NCBI RefSeq assembly: GCF_040610475.1 | Contig: NZ_JBEXMJ010000005.1 | Location: 272,223 to 336,222 of the forward strand | DNA from: Actinopolymorpha sp. NPDC004070 | Lineage (GTDB): Bacteria > Actinomycetota > Actinomycetes > Propionibacteriales > Actinopolymorphaceae | Length of the DNA: 64,000 nucleotides | Direction of reading: 5' to 3' | Part shown: piece by piece, positions 51,774-61,305 of the stretch | Position numbering within the stretch: the first letter of the stretch is position 1 | How the letters are laid out: each line of letters starts with the position of its first letter | Made by a program: the position numbers and the translations under genes | Notes under the pieces: generated by a model | Told to the model about the DNA's origin: nothing | The model's database searches: none | What the model saw: only the letters and a program-made list of their open reading frames with translations

Positions 51774-53120
51774 TCAGCCGAGCATGCTGACCGAGCGTTC
51801 CGGCGGGGCGAGGGCCGCGGAGTAGACGTCCAGCATGCGCGCCGCCGTGACCGCCCAACCGAATCCCTGCGCGTGGCGTACGCCGCCCGCGCCGAGCCGG
51901 GCGAGCCGGCCGGAGTCGTCGAGCAGCTCACCCAGCACCCGGGCCCACCGGCGCGGATCGTGGCCGCCGACCAGCACGCCGGAAACGTCGTCGGCCACCG
52001 CGGTCAGCAGGCCGCCGGTGGCGGCCGCCACCACGGGCGTGCCGCATGCCTGCGCCTCCAGCGCCACCAGCCCGAAGGACTCGTTGTACGACGGAACGGC
52101 CACCAGGGTCGCCGCGCGGTACCACCGTGCCAGCTCCGCCTGCCGGACCGGCGGCACGAACCGCACCACGTCGCCCAGGCCCAGGTCGCGGGTCAGCCGG
52201 GCGAGCTTGCCCGGTGCGGACGTACCCGATCCGCTCGGACCGCCCACGACCGCGACCACCAGGCGGCGCCGCAGGTCGGGCCGGGTCCGCAGCAGCTCGG
52301 CGGCCGCACGCACCAGCACGTCCGGCGCCTTCAGCGGCTGGATCCGCCCGGCGAACATCAGCACCGCGGCGTCGTCGGGCAGGCCGAGCTCGCGCCGGGC
52401 GGACCGGGTGTCGCCGGGGGCGAAGACCTCCAGGTCGACGCCGGGGTTGACGGTGACCACACCTGCAGGGTCTGCGTCGTACAGCTCGATGAGCTGGCGG
52501 GCCTCCTCGTCGGTGTTGGCGACCAGCCAGTCCGCCGCCTCCACCACCTGCTCCTCGCCGATCACCCGGGCCCGCGGCTCGGGCCGGTCGCCCTTGGCGA
52601 GCTGGGCGTTCTTGACCTTGGCCATGGTGTGCATGGAGTGCACCAGCGGGACGCCCCAGCGTTCCTTCGCCAGCGCGCCGACCTGCCCGGACAGCCAGTA
52701 GTGGGAGTGGATCAGGTCGTACCAGCCCAGGTCGTGGGCAGCCTCTGCGCGCAGCACACCGCGGGCGAACGCGCACAGCTGCGCGGGGAGTTCGTCCTTG
52801 GCCAGGCCCGCGAACGGACCGGCGACCACGTGCCGCACCCGGACACCGGGCTCGGCCTCGACGACCGGCGGCTGGTCGCTGCTGGTCGCCCGGGTGAAGA
52901 TCTCCACCTCGATGCCCAGCGCCGCCATCCGGCGGGCGAGCTCGACGACGTAGACGTTCATTCCCCCGGCGTCGCCGGTGCCCGGCTGGTCCAGCGGCGA
53001 GGTGTGCACGCTCAGCATGGCCACCCGCCTGGGCACCGATCCGTAGCGCACCCCGACGCACCTCCTCCGCCGACGACCCGGCTCCTGGTCACGGCCGACG
53101 GCGCGGTCGGCCTGATCCAT
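51774..53120 (-). CDS. mshA: D-inositol-3-phosphate glycosyltransferase
   Basis: A 448-residue GT-B (family 4) glycosyltransferase that makes the first mycothiol precursor from UDP-GlcNAc and inositol phosphate. Signatures are [47 protein letters not shown] and the Glu-rich [20 protein letters not shown]. The ATG at 53120 has GGAGG 6 nt upstream. It marks the organism as a mycothiol producer. Confidence 0.94.
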   Translation of the reverse strand: MDQADRAVGRDQEPGRRRRRCVGVRYGSVPRRVAMLSVHTSPLDQPGTGDAGGMNVYVVELARRMAALGIEVEIFTRATSSDQPPVVEAEPGVRVRHVVAGPFAGLAKDELPAQLCAFARGVLRAEAAHDLGWYDLIHSHYWLSGQVGALAKERWGVPLVHSMHTMAKVKNAQLAKGDRPEPRARVIGEEQVVEAADWLVANTDEEARQLIELYDADPAGVVTVNPGVDLEVFAPGDTRSARRELGLPDDAAVLMFAGRIQPLKAPDVLVRAAAELLRTRPDLRRRLVVAVVGGPSGSGTSAPGKLARLTRDLGLGDVVRFVPPVRQAELARWYRAATLVAVPSYNESFGLVALEAQACGTPVVAAATGGLLTAVADDVSGVLVGGHDPRRWARVLGELLDDSGRLARLGAGGVRHAQGFGWAVTAARMLDVYSAALAPPERSVSMLG

Positions 53121-53143
53121 TGCAACCTCCGGCTGCCGGCGGG

Positions 53144-53689
53144 TCATTCCCCGGTGTCCGAACCGGTCGTCTGACCGCCGCCCTGCCCACCGTCCAGCGC
53201 CTGGGAGAACGCACCGAACGCCGCGGTCGTGAACAGCACGAACCTCGCCTCCACCACCCGCGTGGGGGTGGCGCGGACCACCTGGATCGCCGTCCGCGCC
53301 GCGTCGTCGAGGGGCCAGCCGAAGATGCCCGCCGAGATCGCCGGGAACGCGACCGTCGCCGCGCCGAGCTCGTCCGCCACGCCGAGCGCGTTGCGGTAGC
53401 AGGCGGCCAGCAGGCCGCGGTCGCGCTGGCCGGCGTTCCAGTTGGGGCCGACGACGTGCACCACCCAGCGGGCGGGGAGGTTGCCGGCCGTCGTCGCGCC
53501 GGCGCCGCCGACGGCGAGGCCGTCGGGGAACAACCGGACGCAGTCGGCCAGGATGGCCGGCCCGCCGGCCCGGTGGATCGCCCCGTCGACTCCACCGCCA
53601 CCGCGCATCGCGGCGTTGGCGGCGTTCACCACCACATCGACCGACTGGGCGGTGATGTCACCTTCGAGGAGTACGACACGGGGACTCAC
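53144..53689 (-). CDS. Macrodomain protein (ADP-ribose binding)
   Basis: A 181-residue macrodomain. [33 protein letters not shown] is the ADP-ribose pocket, and [19 protein letters not shown] is the second loop (paraphrased in parts). Such proteins remove ADP-ribose or O-acetyl groups. The GTG start overlaps the stop of the upstream membrane-protein gene (GTGA), an unusual coupling. Confidence 0.9.
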   Translation of the reverse strand: MSPRVVLLEGDITAQSVDVVVNAANAAMRGGGGVDGAIHRAGGPAILADCVRLFPDGLAVGGAGATTAGNLPARWVVHVVGPNWNAGQRDRGLLAACYRNALGVADELGAATVAFPAISAGIFGWPLDDAARTAIQVVRATPTRVVEARFVLFTTAAFGAFSQALDGGQGGGQTTGSDTGE

Positions 53690-54150
53690 GGGCGCCTCAC
53701 AGCACTGAGCCCGACGCCGTTCAGCAGCGACAGGATGGCGATGCCGACCACCAGGTTGATGGCGGCGGTGATCAGTTGGCTGTTGCGGCTCGCGGCCGCC
53801 AGGAACGGCGTCACCACCGCGACGACGGTGGTGAGCGCCACGATCCAGGAGAAGAACAGCAGCGGGCGCGGAGTGGCCACCAGGAGCACGTGCAGCAGTC
53901 CGGTGGCGGCGATCGCGGCCAGGGCGGCCAGCAGGGCGTACGCGAGGGTCACCATGTCGCCGAGGTGTGTCGCTCCCAGGGGTGGTACGACCGGAATGGT
54001 GACGAACGCCTGGATGACGAAGGCGGCGACGATCACGATCAACGCCGCCACCAGGGCCGTGGCCAGGCCGCCGGCCCACAGCCGCCCCGCGTCCACCTCC
54101 GGCAGGTGGCGCTCCTCCGTGGGCACCGGAGGCCTCGGATGCTCGGTCAT
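53686..54150 (-). CDS. Four-helix membrane protein, DUF6069-like
   Basis: A 154-residue integral membrane protein with four hydrophobic segments (about 27-50, 63-88, 92-115, 128-148). Family guess DUF6069 by shape and spacing. ATG 54150 with GGGGGAA upstream. Coupled to the macrodomain gene by a 4-nt overlap. Confidence 0.7.
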   Translation of the reverse strand: MTEHPRPPVPTEERHLPEVDAGRLWAGGLATALVAALIVIVAAFVIQAFVTIPVVPPLGATHLGDMVTLAYALLAALAAIAATGLLHVLLVATPRPLLFFSWIVALTTVVAVVTPFLAAASRNSQLITAAINLVVGIAILSLLNGVGLSAVRRP

Positions 54151-54232
54151 GGCGTTCCCCCGTGGCCCATTATTGCCCGGCATGCTGCCAGGCCACGGGT
54201 GAGCGGCCAGCTCGGCGATCACCACGCCGCGG

Positions 54233-54991
54233 TCAGCCGGCCTGCTCCGGGCGCAGCCGCACCCGCACCCGGCGGAAGCCGCGGCCCTTGTTCTCGACCT
54301 TGGCGATCTCGATCTCGCCGATGCTGCGCGTCGACGCCACGTGGGTGCCGGCGTCGGCCTGCACGTCGAGACCCGTGATGTCGACCAACCGCACAACCTC
54401 CACGTCGGCGGGGACGAGGTTGGTCGCGGTGCGGATGATGTCGGGCAGCGCGAACGCCTCCGCCCGCGGCAGCACGCGTACCTCGATGGCCCGGTCGGCG
54501 GCGACCTCGGTGTTGGCCGCCTCGGTGATCCGGTCGCGGAACCCCTCGGGCAGGGTGTCCAGGTTGAAGTCCAGCCGACCCTCCAGGGGGTTCATGTTGG
54601 ACCCGGTGATCAGGGCGCCGAAGTCGCGGAACACCACGCCGCCGAGCAGGTGGAGGGCGGAGTGGGTGCGCATCAGCGCGGTGCGGCGAGCGTCCTCGAG
54701 CGCACCGCGCACGGACGTGCCCACCGGCGGGATCGGATCGTCCTCGTGGGGGAGCAGCGCGAGGTCGTCGCCCTTGCGTACGCCGACGATCCGGGTGCGC
54801 ACGCCGCCCCACAACAGCACGCCCTCGTCGGGTGGCTGGCCGCCGCCACCGGGATAGAACGCCGACCGGTCGAGCACGATGCCCTCGTCGGCACCGGCGT
54901 CGAGAACCGTGGCGTCCCACTCCCGCACACTCTGGTCGGTGAGCTCCAGCCGGTGCGTGCGTCCGTGGCGGTCGAAGTCGGCGGTGGTCAT
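54233..54991 (-). CDS. Alanyl-tRNA editing protein AlaX-like
   Basis: A 252-residue relative of the AlaRS editing domain that clears Ser or Gly from mischarged tRNA-Ala. FYPGGGGQPPDEG and the first zinc pair HSALH (THSALHLLG) are present. The second motif, usually C-x-x-x-H, reads DAGTH, so the Cys ligand is replaced by Asp. The start is ATG 54991; a GTG at 54997 is possible. Confidence 0.88.
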   Translation of the reverse strand: MTTADFDRHGRTHRLELTDQSVREWDATVLDAGADEGIVLDRSAFYPGGGGQPPDEGVLLWGGVRTRIVGVRKGDDLALLPHEDDPIPPVGTSVRGALEDARRTALMRTHSALHLLGGVVFRDFGALITGSNMNPLEGRLDFNLDTLPEGFRDRITEAANTEVAADRAIEVRVLPRAEAFALPDIIRTATNLVPADVEVVRLVDITGLDVQADAGTHVASTRSIGEIEIAKVENKGRGFRRVRVRLRPEQAG

Positions 54992-55000
54992 GCGCACACG

Positions 55001-55816
55001 CTACGCGAGGCCACCGACAGCGCCCGGTCCGTCGCCGCCGGGACTGTCGCCGCCGGAGCCGTCGACGGCGTTGAGGAACGCGCTGATCCGCTCCCGGGTC
55101 GCCGCCCGGTGTTCCCAGAGCAGGCCGCCGGGCGGGAACACCACCAACTCGGCGTTCGGAAGTGCCGCCGCCGTCTCGCGCGCGACGTCGGCGGGATGGG
55201 CCTCGTCGCCGTCCTGGCCGACCACCAGGACCGGGGCCGTGCAGCCGGTGAGTACGCCGCGGTCGGCGAGCGGCTGCTGGTCGGCGAATGCTCGCAGTAC
55301 CCGCGCGAACGCGGGTCCCGCCAGCGCCCGCGCGCGGTCCCGGGACCAGGCCACGACATCGGCGCGGTCACGGGCCGACGCGGGCTGCAGGGCACGCAGG
55401 GCCGCGGCCACGGCGTCGACGTCACCGCGGTCGGCGTCGCCGGCCGCCGCCCGCATCCGGGTGGCGATCCGTGCCGAGCGAGGGCGGTCCAGAGCGGCCG
55501 GAAGCAGCAGGACGACGCGTTCGAACCGGTCCGGCGCCGTGGCCAGCAGCCGCAGGATCGCGCCTGCTCCGAGAGACACCCCGACCGCGCGGGCCGCGCC
55601 GAGCTCGTCGGCGATCCGGCGTACGTCGCCGGCCAGATCGGCGTACGTGAGGTGCTGCCCGGACTTCTCGTTGGCCTCGAGGAACGCCCGGGTACCCCGC
55701 ACCCCGCTGCCGAAGGGGCGGGTCTGTTCGACGGAGCCGCCGAGCCCGGGCGCGAAGACGGTGGTGGGGCTGCCCGAGCCGGTCAGGACGTACGCCGGGC
55801 GGGATTCACCGGTCAC
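55001..55816 (-). CDS. Alpha/beta-hydrolase
   Basis: A 271-residue hydrolase. The oxyanion strand is TVFAPGLGGS, the nucleophile elbow GVSLGAGA with its Ser, the acid candidate GQDGDEAHP and the His candidate in LLWEHRA. GTG 55816 overlaps the DUF2516 stop by 4 nt. Substrate unknown. Confidence 0.85.
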   Translation of the reverse strand: MTGESRPAYVLTGSGSPTTVFAPGLGGSVEQTRPFGSGVRGTRAFLEANEKSGQHLTYADLAGDVRRIADELGAARAVGVSLGAGAILRLLATAPDRFERVVLLLPAALDRPRSARIATRMRAAAGDADRGDVDAVAAALRALQPASARDRADVVAWSRDRARALAGPAFARVLRAFADQQPLADRGVLTGCTAPVLVVGQDGDEAHPADVARETAAALPNAELVVFPPGGLLWEHRAATRERISAFLNAVDGSGGDSPGGDGPGAVGGLA

Positions 55817-56142
55817 CAGCCGCCGGAGGATCCGCCGCCCCGTCCACCCCTGCCGCCACCGACTTCGCGCACGGCCGGGCGGACACCGACGAGGTAGACC
55901 GCCGCGGCGATCGTGCCGGCGATGTTCAGCAGGCCGATCGGCGACCCGAACTGCGGGATGAGGTGGATCAGCAGGGCGAGCCCGGTGAGGATCAGCCAGA
56001 GCGGCTTGGTCTGCTTGTCGACGGCCGGGAAGGCCTGCGCGGGCCGCATCACGGCGTCACCGAGGGCGAACGCCTTCATGACCAGCAGGATGAGCCAGAG
56101 CGCGATCGTGAGGTAGCCGACGATCGTGGTGGGTGCGTACAC
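55813..56142 (-). CDS. DUF2516 membrane protein
   Basis: A 109-residue protein with three hydrophobic segments (about 5-27, 45-62, 68-88) and a Gly-rich C-terminus. It corresponds to the Rv0476 position downstream of HbhA. GTG 56142 lies 6 nt after TACCCT, so it is probably leaderless. Function unknown. Confidence 0.82.
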   Translation of the reverse strand: MYAPTTIVGYLTIALWLILLVMKAFALGDAVMRPAQAFPAVDKQTKPLWLILTGLALLIHLIPQFGSPIGLLNIAGTIAAAVYLVGVRPAVREVGGGRGGRGGGSSGGW

Positions 56143-56148
56143 ACCCCG

Positions 56149-56154
56149 AGGGTA
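56149..56154 (-). promoter_or_regulatory. -10 box of leaderless DUF2516 gene
   Basis: TACCCT on the minus strand, 6 nt before the GTG. Confidence 0.55.
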
Positions 56155-56382
56155 TCCGCCGCGGGCACGGGCCCGTGCCCGCCGGGTCGCACGCGCCGCG
56201 GCCTGCCGAATCTCCCCGTGCCCGCGGACAGCGAAGCCCGGCGAGGGACGAAAAGGCGTCAGAGAGGCCGAACCGGGGCACAACCAGCGGCCGGTGAGGG
56301 CGTACTGAGTGACCGCGGGTGGTGTCCGCCCCGAGACACCACCCGCGTCGACCCGCCGGACGGGAGGCGGAGCCGCGTGGGC

Positions 56383-57144
56383 TCAGCTGCTGGTGCTGTT
56401 GGTCGTGGGAGCCGACGACGTGCTGGCCGTGGTCGTCCCCGTCGTGGTGTTGCTGCTGGCCGGGCGGGCCGCGCCGGCCGGCGCGGTCTTCGACGCGCTG
56501 GTGGTGGACTTGCGGCCGTTGCCGGCAGAGCCCGAGGAGTTGGCGCGGCCCTTGCTCGCCGCGGCCCGCTTGCGGGTCGTCGACTTGCTCGCGGTCCGCG
56601 TCGACTTCGACGCCGTCGTGGTCGAACGGCCGGCCGACTTGCTCGCCGACTTCTTCGCCGTCTTCTTCGCGGTCGACGAGGTGCCGGCGGACTTGGTGGC
56701 CGAGCGGCCGGCCTTCTTGGCCGCGGTGGTCCGGCCGCCACGCGCGCCGGCGGCCGTGCGCTGGATGGTCCGGCCGTTCTGGCCGCGCAGGTGGCTCACG
56801 ACGCCCTCACCGCGCTCGATCAGGTCGTCGTAGGCGTCGCCTGCGGACATCCACATCGCCTGCATGGCCGACTGCGCGCGGCCGGAGATGCCCTTGGCCT
56901 GCTCGCGAATGTCGCTGGTGGCGCTGCGAAGCACCACCCCGAGGGTGTCGGCGCCCTCTTCGATCCGCACCTGCATGCGGTCGGACACCTCGGCCGGGTC
57001 GGTGGTCTCCAGCGAGGAGATCTTGCTGGAGGCCATCTTGGAGATCTCGCGGATCTTCTCCACTGCCAGGTCGCCGGCACCGGCCAGCACGTAGAGCGGG
57101 GTGATGGTCTCGTTGAGGTTCTTGTTGCGAGTGGTGCGGGGCAT
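56383..57144 (-). CDS. HbhA-like / histone-like protein
   Basis: A 253-residue protein. The N-terminal 110 residues are helical with coiled-coil character (LAVEKIREISKM, IEEGADTLGVVL). Residues 120-253 are a low-complexity Ala/Lys/Ser/Thr tail of histone-H1 type (AAKKAGRSATKSAG). This matches HbhA (Rv0475), a heparin-binding surface protein, and also nucleoid proteins with similar tails. ATG 57144 follows CAGGAGG. It directly follows the XRE regulator, as in mycobacteria. Confidence 0.82.
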   Translation of the reverse strand: MPRTTRNKNLNETITPLYVLAGAGDLAVEKIREISKMASSKISSLETTDPAEVSDRMQVRIEEGADTLGVVLRSATSDIREQAKGISGRAQSAMQAMWMSAGDAYDDLIERGEGVVSHLRGQNGRTIQRTAAGARGGRTTAAKKAGRSATKSAGTSSTAKKTAKKSASKSAGRSTTTASKSTRTASKSTTRKRAAASKGRANSSGSAGNGRKSTTSASKTAPAGAARPASSNTTTGTTTASTSSAPTTNSTSS

Positions 57145-57145
57145 G

Positions 57146-57574
57146 TCAGTCCTCCTGACGGGCGTGACGTACAGCCCGGTTCTGGGTAGTGCTCTCGCGT
57201 TCCGGCTCACTGGTCTCTTCCTCGTCGGCCTCACGGCGAAACGACGAGTAGATGTCGAGCAGGACCCGCTTCTGGCGTACCGAGAGAATTGGGTCGGCGT
57301 GAATGGCCATCTCGACCGAAATGTCCTGCTCGCCGTCACCCTCGGTGGGGTCGAGCAGTCCGGCCCGGACGTAGAGAACCTCCGCGGAAACTCGCAGCGC
57401 CTTGGCCAGCTGCTGGAGCACCTCGGCGGACGGCTTGCGCACGCCGCGCTCGATCTGGCTGAGATAGGGATTGGACACTCCGGCGAGGTCGGCGAGCTGC
57501 CGCAGGGAGAGCTCGGCGTTGCGCCGCTGCTCCCGCACGTAGTCACCGAGAGTGCCGATAGACCGGACCTTCAC
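57146..57574 (-). CDS. XRE-family regulator upstream of the HbhA-like gene
   Basis: A 142-residue protein. Residues 8-65 carry the helix-turn-helix (LSLRQLADLAGVSNPYLSQI, RGVRKPSAEVLQQLAKAL). The C-terminal 70 residues are acidic. It holds the Rv0474 position. The start is GTG 57574. A palindrome 12-31 nt upstream is its likely operator. Confidence 0.88.
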   Translation of the reverse strand: MKVRSIGTLGDYVREQRRNAELSLRQLADLAGVSNPYLSQIERGVRKPSAEVLQQLAKALRVSAEVLYVRAGLLDPTEGDGEQDISVEMAIHADPILSVRQKRVLLDIYSSFRREADEEETSEPERESTTQNRAVRHARQED

Positions 57575-57585
57575 GTCGCCAGTGT

Positions 57586-57605
57586 GCTTGCAAAAGCTAG
57601 CAAGC
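57586..57605. promoter_or_regulatory. Palindrome upstream of the XRE regulator
   Basis: GCTTGC (57586-57591) and GCAAGC (57600-57605) form a perfect inverted repeat in an AT-richer patch just before the GTG. Autoregulation is inferred. Confidence 0.55.
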
Positions 57606-57681
57606 GCAAACTGGCAGCAAATATGAGTCGCGAACTCCGCGATTCACCGAACGCGCAGACCCCTGGCGGGCGGTCGACTGC

Positions 57682-58650
57682 TCAAAGACCCACGGCGCGG
57701 ATCTCACCGACCGGGATCCCGCCGCCGGTCAGCACGGCGTGCGCCTGGTCCCCCACGGCCGGATTGGTGACGCCCAGCCGGCGCAGCACCGCGGCCATCA
57801 CCACCGGGCGCGCCCGCTGGCCGCCGTCCTCGATCTTCAGCGCGACCGCCCGGCCGTCCGGAAGCGCGACCGCGTAGCAGGCCTCGGCCCCACCCTTGGC
57901 GAACAGCCCCGGCGTCGCGCCGATCAGCGCCGCCTCGTCCCGGGTGCTGCCGCTGACGTACGCCGGGTGGGCGCGGACCGTCGCCACGAGCCGTCCCTCG
58001 GGCGAGCCCTCCGGTGCCCGCACCATCGCCTGGAACGCCCGGGCCAGGCCGGTGAGGCTGAGCGCGAACAGAGGTGCGCCGCAGCCGTCCACCCCGGTGT
58101 GCGCGACCTTCTCCGCCGCCAGGCGTTCCACCGACTCCCGGATCGCCTTCTGCAACGGGTGACCGGGGTCGAGGTAGGTCTGCGTCGGCCAGCCGGCCGC
58201 GACGCAGGTGGCGAGCATCGCGGCGTGCTTGCCGGAGCAGTTCATGGTCACCCGGGCGGGCCCCCCGCCGGCCCGGACGAGCGTGTCCCGAGCGGCCACG
58301 TCGGCCGGCCAGTCGGGCGGACAGCGCAGGTCGTCCTCGGTGAGCCCGGCGCCGGCCAGGATCCGGCGTACGCCCGCGACGTGGAACTCCTCGCCGGAGT
58401 GGCTCGCGGTGGCCAGCGCCAGCAGCTCGCCCTCGAGGTCCAGGCCGCTGTGCAGCATGCCGGCCGCCTGCATCGGCTTGTTGGCAGAGCGGGGGTAGAT
58501 CGGCGACTCCACGTCACCGACGGCGAGCGCGGTCGAACCGTCCGCGTCCAGCACCACCACCGAGCCGTGGTGGCGGCACTCCACGAAGCCGGAGCGGACG
58601 ACCTCGGCGAGGACGGGCAGGTGGGCGGGCTGCGGGGGCTGAGACGACAT
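57682..58650 (-). CDS. L-asparaginase II-family protein
   Basis: A 322-residue protein of the L-asparaginase II (PF06089) family that hydrolyses Asn to Asp and ammonia. Landmarks are [52 protein letters not shown] and [11 protein letters not shown]. The ATG at 58650 is preferred; a GTG at 58662 is possible. Confidence 0.9.
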   Translation of the reverse strand: MSSQPPQPAHLPVLAEVVRSGFVECRHHGSVVVLDADGSTALAVGDVESPIYPRSANKPMQAAGMLHSGLDLEGELLALATASHSGEEFHVAGVRRILAGAGLTEDDLRCPPDWPADVAARDTLVRAGGGPARVTMNCSGKHAAMLATCVAAGWPTQTYLDPGHPLQKAIRESVERLAAEKVAHTGVDGCGAPLFALSLTGLARAFQAMVRAPEGSPEGRLVATVRAHPAYVSGSTRDEAALIGATPGLFAKGGAEACYAVALPDGRAVALKIEDGGQRARPVVMAAVLRRLGVTNPAVGDQAHAVLTGGGIPVGEIRAVGL

Positions 58651-58727
58651 CAGGGACGACACGAGGCCGCACCCTACCCCCGGCCGATGAGGACGCGCCC
58701 TGTCGCGGGCCGCCGCAGCTGCCGTGG

Positions 58728-59552
58728 CTACCGCGGCTTGACGTTGAGCAGGTCGCGCGCCTCGCCGGGCGACATCGCCGGCCGCTGGGCCAGCTCGGCG
58801 AGCCGGGCGGCCCGGGCGACCAGCTCGTCGTTGTGGCGTACAGGGCGGCCCCGGGCGAAGTTCAGTGTGTCCTCCATGCCGACCCGGAGGTGGCCGCCGC
58901 AGCTGAGGGCGGCCAGCGCGACCGGGAGGGTCGTCCGGCCGATACCGGTGGCCGACCACGACGTCACTGCCTCCGGCAATGCCCGCACCGCCGCCACCAG
59001 AGTGGCCGTGTCCCCGGGCATCCCGCCCGGAACGCCCATCACCAGGTCCGCGTGCACCCGGCCGCCGTACGGCAGGCCGTAGGTGTCCAGCAGCCGGTGC
59101 AACGCCGCCACGTGGCCGAGGTCGAACAGCTCGAACTCCGGGACGATCTCCCGCTCCTGGCTGAGCTCGTACAACCGGGTGACGAACGGCCACGGGTTGA
59201 TGAACACGTCGTCACCGAAATTGACCGTGCCCATCGTGAGCGAGCACGAGTCGGGTTCGGCGTCCAGCACCCGCAGCCGGTCCTCGAGGGGGTCGGTGAC
59301 CGCGCCGCCGGTGGACAGCTGGACCACCAGGTCGGTCTCGGCGCGTACGGCGGCCACCGCCGCCCGCAGCCGGCCGACGTCGAGGGTGGGCCGGTGCTCG
59401 GCGTCGCGGATGTGCAGGTGGATCATCGCCGCCCCGGCGTCCTGGCAGCGCCGGGCGGTCTCGACCAGCTCCGGCAGCGTGGTCGGCAGGGTCGGACACG
59501 CCTCCTTGGTGGTCTCCGCCCCGGTCGGGGCGACGGTGATGAGGGTCGGCAT
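58728..59552 (-). CDS. BKACE-family beta-keto acid cleavage enzyme (DUF849)
   Basis: A 274-residue TIM-barrel enzyme that condenses a beta-keto acid with acetyl-CoA. The zinc ligands are HLHIRD (His-x-His) and a downstream Glu; [14 protein letters not shown] and [10 protein letters not shown] are conserved. The beta-keto substrate cannot be told from sequence. Divergent from dtd with 36 nt between starts. Confidence 0.87.
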   Translation of the reverse strand: MPTLITVAPTGAETTKEACPTLPTTLPELVETARRCQDAGAAMIHLHIRDAEHRPTLDVGRLRAAVAAVRAETDLVVQLSTGGAVTDPLEDRLRVLDAEPDSCSLTMGTVNFGDDVFINPWPFVTRLYELSQEREIVPEFELFDLGHVAALHRLLDTYGLPYGGRVHADLVMGVPGGMPGDTATLVAAVRALPEAVTSWSATGIGRTTLPVALAALSCGGHLRVGMEDTLNFARGRPVRHNDELVARAARLAELAQRPAMSPGEARDLLNVKPR

Positions 59553-59588
59553 GCACCGCATCCTGACAGAGCCGGAACAATGGGGGCC

Positions 59589-60014
59589 ATGCGTGCGGTC
59601 GTCCAGCGTGTCAGCGAGGCCCGGGTGGTCGTCGACGGCGAGACCGTGGGCGCGATCGACAAGCCGGGGCTGCTGGTCCTGCTCGGCGCGACCCACACCG
59701 ACACCCCGGCGCTGGCGGAGAAGCTCGCCGGCAAGATCTGGGGGCTGCGGATCCTTCCCGAGGAGCGGTCCTGCTCCGACGTGGGCGCGCCGTTGCTGGT
59801 GGTCAGCCAGTTCACGCTGTACGCCGACACCCGCAAGGGCCGCCGGCCGTCCTGGTCGCAGGCCGCGCCCGGCGAGGTCGCCGAACCGCTGGTGGAGCAC
59901 TTCTGCGCCGCACTTCGTGGCCTGGGGGCACACGTGGAGACCGGCCGGTTCGGCGCGCACATGGAGGTCTGCATGGTCAACGACGGACCGGTCACGCTGG
60001 TCATGGAGGTGTGA
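59589..60014 (+). CDS. dtd: D-aminoacyl-tRNA deacylase
   Basis: A 141-residue DTD enzyme that frees D-amino acids and glycine from mischarged t[11 protein letters not shown] carries the conserved Ser-Gln-Phe, and the C-terminal NDGPVTL has the cross-subunit Gly-Pro. ATG 59589. Confidence 0.94.
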   Translation: MRAVVQRVSEARVVVDGETVGAIDKPGLLVLLGATHTDTPALAEKLAGKIWGLRILPEERSCSDVGAPLLVVSQFTLYADTRKGRRPSWSQAAPGEVAEPLVEHFCAALRGLGAHVETGRFGAHMEVCMVNDGPVTLVMEV

Positions 60015-60021
60015 GCAGTCG

Positions 60022-61305
60022 ATGAGCGAGCCTGAGCGTGCCGGCGCCGAAGTCCCGCGGTGGGCGCCGTCGCCGCGGGAGTACGACGACCTGGCGCTGG
60101 CCCTGGACGGCATCCTCGCCGAGGTCACCGTGGCGGCGCCGGCGAACGTCGCGTCCCGCGAGGACGCCACCCCCGAACTCGCCGCCGCCGAGCTCACCGA
60201 CCTCGAGGGCACCCCGGTGGCCCGGCTGGACGTCACCGTCGCGGCGGAGACCGCGCCGGGTGCCTGGACGCTGACCGGGACCGTCACGCCGTTGCGCCCG
60301 CGCGAGGACGGCGTGTTCCGTCACCTGCACCGCAGTCCGGCGCAGGTGCGTGACACGTTCGGCCCGGACACCAGGGTGGCGGCGGTCGTGGTGGACGCTC
60401 CGCTGGACCGGGCCGCGCTGGACCGGCTGGCCGGCGCGGTCGCCGGGTACGACGCGACGGTGCTGCTCCCGCTGGTCGGCGCCGGCTCACCGCGGGGCGT
60501 CTCGGCGCACACGCTGGTCCGCGCCACCCTCGCCGCCGCCGAACTGCTGCCCGGGCAGCCGCTGGTCGTTCCCGTACCCCTCGCGGCTCGCGCGGACCCG
60601 GCGGCCGACCTCGCGCTCCGCGACCTGGTGGCCGGGGCGTACGGCGATCCGGTGCGGCTCCCGGACGAGGACGGTGGGGACGGCGACCGCGGCGGACACC
60701 CGGCGCCCGTCGCCGCGGCCCTCGGGCCCGCGACCCGGAGCGCCCACCAGCGGGGGCTCGTCGTGTTCTTCACCGGCCTGTCCGGCTCGGGCAAGTCGAC
60801 ACTCGCCCGCCGCCTGCACGACCTGGTGCTCGAACGCGGCGACCGTACGGTCACCCAGCTCGACGGCGACGTCGTACGCCGGATGCTGTCGGCCGGCCTC
60901 GGCTTCTCCCGCGCCGACCGCGAGGCGAACATCGCGCGGATCGGGTTCGTGGCCGCCGAGGTGGCCCGGCACGGCGGGCTCGCCATCTGCGCACCGATCG
61001 CGCCGTACGCCGCGACCCGGGCGGAAGTACGCCGGATGGTGGAGGCCGCCGGCGGTACGTTCGTTCTGATCCACGTCTCGACCCCGCTGGCCGAGTGCGA
61101 ACGCCGCGACCGCAAGGGCCTCTACGCCAAGGCGCGGGCCGGGCTCATTCCCGAGTTCACCGGGATCTCCGACCCGTACGAGCCGCCGGACGACGCCGAT
61201 CTGGCCCTCGACACCAGCGACGTGACCGTGGAGGACGCCGTGGCGAAGGTCCTCGGCCTGCTCGACGAACGCGGCCTGCTCAGCTCTCCTCCGCCGACGC
61301 CGTAA
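60022..61305 (+). CDS. cysC: Adenylyl-sulfate kinase with N-terminal extra domain
   Basis: A 427-residue protein. Residues about 1-235 form an extra domain I cannot firmly assign; it resembles a degraded ATP-sulfurylase-like region by position. From about 245 the APS kinase is complete: P-loop [48 protein letters not shown] and [14 protein letters not shown]. It makes PAPS for sulfation. The start is 7 nt after the dtd stop. Its last 26 nt overlap the convergent MFS gene. Confidence 0.9.
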   Translation: MSEPERAGAEVPRWAPSPREYDDLALALDGILAEVTVAAPANVASREDATPELAAAELTDLEGTPVARLDVTVAAETAPGAWTLTGTVTPLRPREDGVFRHLHRSPAQVRDTFGPDTRVAAVVVDAPLDRAALDRLAGAVAGYDATVLLPLVGAGSPRGVSAHTLVRATLAAAELLPGQPLVVPVPLAARADPAADLALRDLVAGAYGDPVRLPDEDGGDGDRGGHPAPVAAALGPATRSAHQRGLVVFFTGLSGSGKSTLARRLHDLVLERGDRTVTQLDGDVVRRMLSAGLGFSRADREANIARIGFVAAEVARHGGLAICAPIAPYAATRAEVRRMVEAAGGTFVLIHVSTPLAECERRDRKGLYAKARAGLIPEFTGISDPYEPPDDADLALDTSDVTVEDAVAKVLGLLDERGLLSSPPPTP

